NCBI GenBank assembly: GCA_900550385.1
Contig: URRZ01000010.1
Coordinates: 1-37,521, forward strand
Reading direction: 5' to 3'
DNA: 37,521 nucleotides
Source: an uncultured Coriobacteriaceae bacterium
GTDB taxonomy: Bacteria; Actinomycetota; Coriobacteriia; Coriobacteriales; Eggerthellaceae
Part shown: piece by piece, positions 31,868 to 37,521 of the stretch
How positions within the stretch are numbered: position 1 is the first letter of the stretch
How the letters are laid out: each line of letters starts with the position of its first letter
Translations under genes and position numbers: made by a program
The notes under the pieces: model-generated
What the model saw: only the letters and a program-made list of their open reading frames with translations
The model's database searches: none
Told to the model about the DNA's origin: nothing

Positions 31868-31899
31868 AAAGCGCCGCCTCCCGAAGGAAGCGACGCTTT
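31868..31899 (-). terminator. terminator of the aldehyde dehydrogenase gene
   Basis: A 14-position stem with a CGAA loop: AAAGCGCCGCCTCC at 31868-31881 pairs with 31886-31899 with two mismatches. On the minus strand it is followed by TTTTCC. It lies 57 nt past the stop codon. Confidence 0.75.
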
Positions 31900-31955
31900 G
31901 AAAACGCCTATCACCTGAGAAAGGGGCGGGTCGCCGCCCGGAAAGCGGCCCTCGC

Positions 31956-33440
31956 CTACTCGGCCGGATAGAAGCCGGAGGGCTGCTCGTTCAGGTTGAT
32001 CATGATGTTCTTGGTCTGGCAGTAGTGCTCCAGCATGATCTTGTGGGTCTCGCGGCCGATGCCGGATTCCTTGTAGCCGCCGAACGGGGCGCCCGACGGA
32101 ATCTGGTTGTAGGTGTTCACCCACATGCGGCCGGTGCGCACGCCCTGCGCCACGCGCAGCGCGCGGTTGATGTCGCGGGTCCACACGGCGCCGCCCAGGC
32201 CGTAGATCGAGTCGTTGGCCAGCTCGATGACCTCCTCCTCGGTGCTGAACTTCTGCAGCACGGCCACCGGGCCGAAGATCTCCTCCTGCGCCACGCGGCA
32301 CTTGTTGTTGGGGATCTCGATGAGCGTGGGCTTGAGGAAGGCGCCGTTGGCGCACTCGCCCTCGGTGTAGCGCTCGCCGCCGCAGAGGACCTTGCCGCCC
32401 TCCTGCTTGGCGATCTCGACGTACTCGAGGATCTTGTCGGCCTGGCGCTGGTCGATCTGGCTGCCCATCTGGGTGCCTTCCTCCCATGGCATGCCCACCT
32501 TCACCTTGTTGAACGCGGCGACGGCGTCCTCGACGAACTTATCGTAGACGTCCTCGTGCACGAAGATGCGGCTGCCGGCGCAGCAGACCTGGCCCTGGTT
32601 GAACAGGATGCCCAGCTGCACGCCGTCGAGGACCATGTCCCACTTGGCATCGGGGAAGATGATGTTGGCCGACTTGCCGCCCAGCTCCAGCGTGGCGGGG
32701 ATCAATCGCTCGGCCGCCGCGCGGGCGACGTCGCGGCCGACCTCGGTGGATCCGGTGAACGCCAGCTTGGAGATGCGCGGGTTGTCCAGGATATACTGGC
32801 CCGACTTGCTGCCGCGACCGGTGACCACGTTGAACACGCCGGCGGGAATGACGTCCTGCGTCAGGCGCGCAAGCTCGAGCACCGACAGGCTCGTGGTCGA
32901 AGAGGGCTTGAACACGGTGCAGTCGCCCGCGGCGAGCACCGGGGCGAGCTTCCACGCGGCCATCAGGAACGGGAAGTTCCACGGCACGATCTGGCCGACG
33001 ACGCCGATGGGCTCGTGCAGGACAAGCGACATCATGTTGCCGGGCAGCAGGTCGACCTCGCCGGTATCGGCTAGCAGGCAGCCGGCGAAATAGCGGAAGT
33101 GGTCGACCGAGTACGCGACGTCGATGGCGCGCGTCTCGCGGATGGGCTTGCCGTTGTCGAGCGTCTCGATGAGGGCGAAGTGCTCCGCGTTCTCCTCGAT
33201 GATGTCGGCGACCTTGTTCAGGATGATGGCGCGCTGGGCCTTGTCGGTCTTGCCCCACGTCTCGAACGCCTTCCAAGCGGCGTCGACCGCGCGATCGACG
33301 TCCTCCTTGGTGGCGTCGGCGATGGTGGACAGCTTCTCGCCGTTGGCGGGGCAGTAGGCGTCGATGGTGCCGCCGTCGGAGGCGTCGACCCACTCGCCGC
33401 CGATGTAGAGCTGATAGGATTGCTGTGCCGGATTGTTCAT
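31956..33440 (-). CDS. NAD(P)+-dependent aldehyde dehydrogenase
   Basis: 494-aa ALDH-superfamily enzyme oxidising an aldehyde to its acid. Conserved blocks are PWNFPFLMAAWKLAPVLAAGDCTVFKPS, the cofactor loop FTGSTEVGR, the general base ELGGKSANIIF (about residue 250) and the catalytic cysteine in NQGQVCCAGSR (about residue 287). The C-terminal GGYKESGIGRETHK is also present. The N-terminus LYIGGEWVDASDG is typical of class 1/2 and betaine-aldehyde enzymes. ATG at 33440 with AAGGAG 8 nt upstream. It precedes the XRE-cupin/ligase operon but is separated from it by a terminator and 265 nt, so a shared pathway (aldehyde to acid to acyl-CoA) is only suggested. Confidence 0.93.
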   Translation of the reverse strand: MNNPAQQSYQLYIGGEWVDASDGGTIDAYCPANGEKLSTIADATKEDVDRAVDAAWKAFETWGKTDKAQRAIILNKVADIIEENAEHFALIETLDNGKPIRETRAIDVAYSVDHFRYFAGCLLADTGEVDLLPGNMMSLVLHEPIGVVGQIVPWNFPFLMAAWKLAPVLAAGDCTVFKPSSTTSLSVLELARLTQDVIPAGVFNVVTGRGSKSGQYILDNPRISKLAFTGSTEVGRDVARAAAERLIPATLELGGKSANIIFPDAKWDMVLDGVQLGILFNQGQVCCAGSRIFVHEDVYDKFVEDAVAAFNKVKVGMPWEEGTQMGSQIDQRQADKILEYVEIAKQEGGKVLCGGERYTEGECANGAFLKPTLIEIPNNKCRVAQEEIFGPVAVLQKFSTEEEVIELANDSIYGLGGAVWTRDINRALRVAQGVRTGRMWVNTYNQIPSGAPFGGYKESGIGRETHKIMLEHYCQTKNIMINLNEQPSGFYPAE

Positions 33441-34197
33441 GCGGAGGGCTCCTTCCGTGCGCATGGCGCCCTAGGCGGGCGCCTTCTCAGCTGACCGCGC
33501 CATGCGGCATGCGCTACCGTTCGGGGCGAACACGACGAATCCCCGTCGGAGCCTCACGCCTTTCGGCGCATTTTCAGCTTAAACGCATCCTCTCTCCAGA
33601 TAGGCAACAATTCGGGCTTCGGCGGTATCGAAGCGCCTGCGGCATCTAAGGCGGCGCCGATAAGGCGAATTCCCGAAGTCGCCGCGCCGAAAGCTTCGAA
33701 CCACCGATAGCGGCGACGCGATCAACGGCAACGCTATGGCGCTTGTCCGCGACAGCAACTCGACGCTCTATTCGTCTACATCTTCCACATTCACACGCCT
33801 CGGTTACCAAAATCGCGCGATTAGCGCGTCGAAACCTCGTTTTCACGGCAGCCCATCGGCTCACTTCGCCATTTCTCCTGGTGAGAACGCGGAGCGGGCG
33901 GACTTGCGCCAGCTCGCAACGCCCTCATGCGCTCTATTCGTAAAAAGTGTCCAGCAGGAGTGAGCAAGAATGGAAAATGCACACGAATAGAGCGGTTCCC
34001 TACGAAGCATCCGTCATCGCACTCCCACCCGATCCATCGGGACGCGTGGATCACCCTCGTCCCTCATCAGCACGGTAACCTTCGCTATCTTTTCCTGCGA
34101 GATGCCTTCACCAATCCTTTTCGAGCGATTGCACTCGTCGTCGCTCTGTGCAGGCGAACATCGCAGCGTGGATCAAGCAACGAGTATCAGCGAAGGG
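33441..34197. other. 757-bp non-coding region
   Basis: Nothing convincing is encoded; all frames are short and mutually overlapping. Near the ALDH start is an inverted repeat GCATGGCGC (33461-33469)/GCGCCATGC (33497-33505). CGCTCTATTCGT occurs at 33764-33775 and again at 33930-33941 as the left arm of hairpin H4. Base composition is visibly less GC-rich than in the neighbouring genes. Confidence 0.6.
33930..33994. repeat. two-tier hairpin H4 with CGCTCTATTCGT arms
   Basis: Perfect 12-bp arms: CGCTCTATTCGT (33930-33941) and its complement (33983-33994). An inner TCCA/TGGA stem encloses 17 nt. A further left arm at 33764-33775 has no partner nearby. On the minus strand it lies about 200 nt beyond the DUF559-like gene. 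Confidence 0.75.
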
Positions 34198-35268
34198 CTA
34201 GTCGCCGACCATGTCGAAGAAACCTCGCCTCACCGCGCTTGCCGCAGCTGCGTGCAGCAGGATCTTCCTGCGGTCGTAATCGTCGAACCGCACACGGGGC
34301 TTTCTGCCTAAAGCCGCGCCGATCTGCCTAGCAACCTTGTCGAGGAGCCCGAGGTCGAAGAACTGCCATTTGGTTAGCGTGAAGTACGTGAAACCGAGCG
34401 AGGTGAACGCGTTGGACCGCAGCGAATCATGATGGATGTTCCCCTCGCCGGAATGGGACCATTCCCCGTGATAGTCCACGACGACCGTCTTGCCATCCTT
34501 AACGAAGACGAAGTCGCATTCGGCATAGGGCGCTTCCGCTGCGCTACGCGACTCGGCAGCGGCATACGGTTCGTGCAGCCCTACCGGCAACATTATCCTG
34601 CGGTTCATCTCGGGCCTCCCAAGCGCGTAGCCTCCTCGCCAAAGCGGTGCGCATAGCATCAGCGCCGTCGCGCTCTCCATAGGCGAACGGCTTCTGTCCA
34701 CGACAAGCTTCACCGCAGCCGCCGCGCGGCGGCTTCCAGCAAGGCGCGAGCAGGAGCCCACGAAGAAGCCGAGCCTCTCGCTTTCCGTCAGCTGCGCTCT
34801 CTTCGGCAGATCGGCCAAGCGTCCGCCGCCCGTTTGACCAACGATCTCCCTTTGATTATGGAACGGATCTATGGCGTGGATCCCGCATAGCTGCATCCCC
34901 AGCAGCGCAAGCGAAGGGATGTCCAACTTCGTCCCCATCTGGACAAAGGTGAGCTTAGGAGAGCATGCCGCCAAGCCATTGTCGAGAAGCACGATCGAGT
35001 CGGGAGGAAGCTCGTGCCCGCACGAATGGAACCGCGCATGCGTCCTGCCGTGACGAAGCGATTGAGAAGAGACCAGGTAATGGATATCCTCGCCAAGGAA
35101 TCCGAGCCGCCGCGCCCGTTGGTGATAGGCGCTCGTGGGCGCGCGAAACAAATAGTCCGAGCAAGAAAGCGACCCTATGACTCTTGGAACTCCAGGAGCG
35201 CCGTACGCCAGCCAGAACCTCGCAGCGGAAACATGTGAAAGCGGTGCATCCATGGCGGAAGCATACAT
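34198..35268 (-). CDS. orphan protein with DUF559-like PD-(D/E)XK motif
   Basis: 356 aa, not closely recognised. The C-terminal third reads AECDFVFVKDGKTVVVDYHGEWSH (about residues 245-268). The acidic-(x)n-hydrophobic-Asp-x-x-Gly-x-x-His pattern resembles DUF559/Vsr-type restriction-fold nucleases (E-D ... D-G-x-x-H), but the usual Lys or Gln of the motif is replaced by His. The N-terminal half is predicted mixed alpha/beta with several Cys/His (FHSCGHELPP) and resembles the AbiEi-type N-terminal architecture only loosely. The ATG at 35268 has a weak ribosome site; ATG 35253 is an alternative. Flanked on both sides by repeat-rich non-coding DNA, lower in GC than its neighbours, and with no operon partner. 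It may be horizontally acquired or part of a defence or regulatory family. Confidence 0.7.
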   Translation of the reverse strand: MYASAMDAPLSHVSAARFWLAYGAPGVPRVIGSLSCSDYLFRAPTSAYHQRARRLGFLGEDIHYLVSSQSLRHGRTHARFHSCGHELPPDSIVLLDNGLAACSPKLTFVQMGTKLDIPSLALLGMQLCGIHAIDPFHNQREIVGQTGGGRLADLPKRAQLTESERLGFFVGSCSRLAGSRRAAAAVKLVVDRSRSPMESATALMLCAPLWRGGYALGRPEMNRRIMLPVGLHEPYAAAESRSAAEAPYAECDFVFVKDGKTVVVDYHGEWSHSGEGNIHHDSLRSNAFTSLGFTYFTLTKWQFFDLGLLDKVARQIGAALGRKPRVRFDDYDRRKILLHAAAASAVRRGFFDMVGD

Positions 35269-35678
35269 CCCGCAGCTTGCGGTTTCGACCCCGTGGCAAC
35301 CTGCCGGAACTTGCGTGAGCCCAACGCGAATCTAGCGCGGTAGACCCACGATCCTCCTGCGAATCTCGCGCATTCTTCCTGCAAAATCATCCAACGCCAC
35401 TCGAGGCCGCCCCTTATGCACGCTGCCCGAAACACGCGAATAGAGCGCAAGCCGACCTACCCCCATCGTCAAAGCAGGCAGCCTGCGGTGCGTGATCTGG
35501 GGAAACCCTTCAAGCTTAAACCCGGGACACTGCATAACGCCGCTCAAAACGGGATAACCGCGCACTATTCGCGGCGTTCGTCCCGCCATCCCCATCGCGA
35601 AAGGAAGAATATCGCGAATAGCGTGTGCACGAGGAACGAATCACAGGCAGCGTGCCAGCTCCAGCCGCTGCGTTCGCT
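35269..35678. other. 410-bp repeat-bearing non-coding region
   Basis: Between the DUF559-like gene and the 3' end of leuA. No supported gene. It contains CGCGAATAGAGCG at 35435-35447 (complement of the H4/H5 arm type) and hairpin H5. A GCAGGC-AGCC-TGC stretch lies near 35484. Confidence 0.55.
35561..35625. repeat. two-tier hairpin H5, downstream of leuA
   Basis: The outer arms CGCACTATTCGCG (35561-35573) and CGCGAATAGCGTG (35613-35625) pair with one wobble and one A-C mismatch. The inner stem TTCGTCC/GGAAGAA encloses 19 nt, with an internal mismatch at the same place as in H1. On the minus strand it begins about 50 nt after the leuA stop. CGCGAATAGAGCG at 35435-35447 could be an alternative partner for the left arm. 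Confidence 0.68.
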
Positions 35679-37211
35679 CTACCCCCGCTGCTTCAGCTTG
35701 TCGTTCAGGAGGCGGTTCAGCGCGTTGAGGTAGGCTTTGGTCGACGAGACGACGATGTCGCCGTCGGAGCCGCGGCCGGTGTAGACAGCCCCGTCGGGCG
35801 CCGCCACGCGGATGGTCACCTCGCCCAGCGCGTCGATGCCGCGCGTGATGGACTGCACCGAGAACTCGGTGAGGTCGTTTTCCACCTGCACGATATGGTC
35901 GACCGCCTTGCACATGGCATCGATCGGGCCGGTGCCGTACTCGCACGCCGTCACGACCTCGCCCTCCTGGTTGCGCAGCGTCACCGTCGCAGTGGGCGTG
36001 AGCGGGAAGCCGCAGCTGATCTGGACGCCCTCGAGCGTGTAGATGGCGCTGACGTTGCGGTCGCGCTCGTTGATGAGGCTCTCCAGATCCTCGTCGTAGA
36101 CTTCCTTCTTCTTGTCGGCGAGGTTGAGGAACGCCTCGTAGATCTCGTCGAGCGCCTCGCCTTCCAGGTCATAGCCGAGCTCCTCCAAACGGTGCTTGAG
36201 GGCGGCATGCCCGCTGCGGGCGGTGAGCACGATCTGGCTTTGCCCCACCCCCACTTCGGCGGGGTCGATGATCTCGTAGGTGTCGCGCTTCTTCAGCACG
36301 CCGTCCTGGTGGATGCCCGAGGAATGGGCGAAGGCGTTGGCGCCCACGATGGCCTTGTTGGCCTGCACGTTCATGCCGGTGATGGAGCTGACCAAGCGGC
36401 TCGCCTTGATGAACTCGCGGGTGTTGATGTCGGTGTGCGCATCGAGCTCCTCGCCGTGCATGCGCATGGCCATGACCACTTCCTCCATGGCCGTGTTGCC
36501 CGCGCGCTCGCCGAGGCCGTTGATGGTGCACTCGATCTGCGTGGCCCCGTTGCGCACGCCGGCCAGCGACAGCGCCGTGGCCATGCCCAAGTCGTTGTGG
36601 CAGTGCACCGACACGGTGACATCGTCGATGCCGGCCACGTTGTCCATGAGGTACTTGATGCGCGCGCCGAAGTCCTCCGGCAGCGAGTAGCCCGTGGTGT
36701 CCGGGATGTTCACCACCGTGGCCCCCGCCTTGATGACCGCCTCGATGACCCGCGCGAGGAACGCGAAGTCCGACCGGCCCGCGTCCTCGGCGTAGAACTG
36801 CACGTCTTCCACGTACTTCCTGGCGTAGCTGACCGCATGCACCGCTCGCTCGATGCACTCGTCCTCGGTGATGCGCAGCTTGTCGCGCATGTGCGAGGGC
36901 GACACGCCGATGCCGGTGTGGATGCGGGGACGCTTCGCAAACTTCAGCGCATCGGCCGCCGAGTCGATGTCCTTGTCCACGGCGCGGGTGAGCGCGCACA
37001 CCACGGCCGCGTCGCCGGCCAGCTCGGAGATGCGGCGCACCGACTCGAAGTCGCCGGGGCTTGAGATGGGAAAGCCGGCCTCGATGACATCGACGTTCAG
37101 GCGAAGGAGCTGGCGGGCGATGACGAGCTTCTCCTCCGTGTTCATAGAGGCGCCCGGCGACTGCTCGCCGTCGCGCAGCGTGGTATCGAAGATGTCGATC
37201 TTGCGTGTCAT
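35679..37211 (-). CDS. leuA: 2-isopropylmalate synthase
   Basis: First committed step of leucine biosynthesis, condensing acetyl-CoA with 2-oxoisovalerate; 510 aa, the LeuA type 1 length. The TIM-barrel HMGL-like domain starts IDIFDTTLRDGEQSPGASMN and contains SVHCHNDLGMATALSLAGVRNGATQIECTINGLGERAGN, with the metal-binding HxH. FAHSSGIHQDGVLK follows. The C-terminal LeuA allosteric domain spans about 380-510 and is complete. ATG at 37211 with GAAGGA 6 nt upstream; a longer frame to 37259 is disfavoured. No other leu gene lies in the window. A TATGAT box with TGC before it (37274-37279, minus strand) may be the promoter, overlapping the upstream terminator. Confidence 0.96.
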   Translation of the reverse strand: MTRKIDIFDTTLRDGEQSPGASMNTEEKLVIARQLLRLNVDVIEAGFPISSPGDFESVRRISELAGDAAVVCALTRAVDKDIDSAADALKFAKRPRIHTGIGVSPSHMRDKLRITEDECIERAVHAVSYARKYVEDVQFYAEDAGRSDFAFLARVIEAVIKAGATVVNIPDTTGYSLPEDFGARIKYLMDNVAGIDDVTVSVHCHNDLGMATALSLAGVRNGATQIECTINGLGERAGNTAMEEVVMAMRMHGEELDAHTDINTREFIKASRLVSSITGMNVQANKAIVGANAFAHSSGIHQDGVLKKRDTYEIIDPAEVGVGQSQIVLTARSGHAALKHRLEELGYDLEGEALDEIYEAFLNLADKKKEVYDEDLESLINERDRNVSAIYTLEGVQISCGFPLTPTATVTLRNQEGEVVTACEYGTGPIDAMCKAVDHIVQVENDLTEFSVQSITRGIDALGEVTIRVAAPDGAVYTGRGSDGDIVVSSTKAYLNALNRLLNDKLKQRG

Positions 37212-37281
37212 GCCGTCCTTCTTTCTTCTTCCGACAGTTCGCGTCCGAGACGCGGACATAATTGACCGAAAGCATCATAGC

Positions 37282-37318
37282 AAAAACCAGCGGCGCCCCC
37301 GGTAAGAGGCGCCGCTGG
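37282..37318 (-). terminator. terminator of the upstream serA-like gene
   Basis: A perfect 11-bp stem CCAGCGGCGCC/GGCGCCGCTGG (37287-37297 and 37308-37318), then a TTTTT run on the minus strand (37282-37286). It lies 49 nt after the partial gene's stop codon. Confidence 0.88.
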
Positions 37319-37366
37319 ACACGGTTAAATCTTTCTATAGCCCGCCATCGGAGCCGTCGATGGCCG

Positions 37367-37521
37367 CTACAAGGTGATCTTCCACAGGTTGCGCAGATCG
37401 ATGGCCCCGCGCAGGCGGTCGAGCACCGCTTCGGACACGTCCCCCTCGACATTCATGTACACGAGCGCGCAGGACTCCTCCGGCTTGGTGCCGATCTGCA
37501 TCGTGGTGATGTTGGCCGCCG
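37367..37521 (-). CDS. serA: C-terminal ACT-domain end, probably phosphoglycerate dehydrogenase (partial)
   Basis: Only the last about 51 codons are present; the 5' part is outside the window. They read ANITTMQIGTKPEESCALVYMNVEGDVSEAVLDRLRG...WKITL. The NI-x-x-MQ(I/V)G and V-V-E-x-V-L pattern is that of the C-terminal ACT domain of D-3-phosphoglycerate dehydrogenase. A similar ACT domain ends the iron-sulfur L-serine dehydratase beta chain, which remains possible. The stop is at 37367-37369, followed by a strong terminator, so it is a separate transcript from leuA. Confidence 0.6.
   Translation of the reverse strand, partial: AANITTMQIGTKPEESCALVYMNVEGDVSEAVLDRLRGAIDLRNLWKITL

Noticed and set aside
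33470..34190. Decayed gene upstream of the aldehyde dehydrogenase
   Set aside because: Short frames on both strands show no recognisable motif or continuity; I could not identify a parent gene.
37212..37366. T-box or leader-peptide attenuator before leuA
   Set aside because: The gap contains the serA-like terminator, a -10-like box and a CGCGTC/GACGCG hairpin, but no T-box sequence, Leu-codon run or second terminator.

Overview
This is a 37.5 kb window of GC-rich bacterial chromosome. Its gene content is nearly all core metabolism and information processing. The high GC, the frequent GTG and TTG starts with strong AAAGGAG-type Shine-Dalgarno sites, and the flavour of several proteins suggest an anaerobic actinobacterium of the Coriobacteriia, most likely Eggerthellaceae. 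The flavour argument rests on the XRE-cupin/AMP-ligase pair, the C39-like secreted protein and the DUF559-like orphan. The assignment is an inference from protein character and gene order; no database was searched.

Layout. (1) 1-108 is an extreme C/G homopolymer edge, followed by glf (UDP-galactopyranose mutase). (2) 1.5-3.9 kb holds pta and ackA, which face each other across a shared bidirectional terminator. (3) 4.0-6.9 kb is a minus-strand cluster: yugP-like metalloprotease, xseA, xseB and a HIT protein. (4) 7.0-9.3 kb holds ribonuclease D, a divergent lipid kinase, and tRNA-Val(CAC) with its own promoter and terminator. (5) 9.5-10.7 kb encodes a small GNAT protein and a single-pass membrane protein. 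(6) 10.7-12.1 kb is a complete Mn2+-type (yybP-ykoY) riboswitch with an intrinsic terminator in front of a terC gene. (7) 12.1-17.05 kb is the minus-strand run dnaG-def-fmt-rsmB; dgt is divergent from dnaG. (8) A secreted C39-like cysteine-protease-fold protein lies at 18.6 kb. (9) 19.4-27.9 kb is the classical translation operon rimP-nusA-ylxR-infB-rbfA-nrnA-truB-ribF. It is interrupted between infB and rbfA by a 175-bp nested palindromic element. (10) 28.2-28.7 kb is a DUF454 membrane protein whose 3' end is tandemly duplicated. (11) 29.3-33.4 kb holds an AMP-forming acyl-CoA ligase, an XRE-cupin regulator and an aldehyde dehydrogenase. (12) 33.4-35.7 kb holds an orphan protein with a DUF559-like PD-(D/E)XK motif, flanked by repeat-rich non-coding DNA. 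(13) leuA and the C-terminal end of a probable serA close the window.

The least explained signal is in the non-coding DNA at 28.6-29.3, 33.7-34.0 and 35.4-35.65 kb. Five long two-tier hairpins sit there. Each has an outer stem of its own sequence, but all share an inner TCC...GGA stem that encloses a 16-19 nt apical segment. Three of them have exactly 16 nt between ATCC and GGAT. This looks like a dispersed family of structured elements conserved in architecture rather than sequence, often just downstream of genes. The other main points of interest are the nested palindrome inside the infB operon, a dnaG gene whose best ribosome-binding site points to an AUC or AUA start, a cysteine/histidine-rich tail on NusA, and the riboswitch-controlled terC gene.
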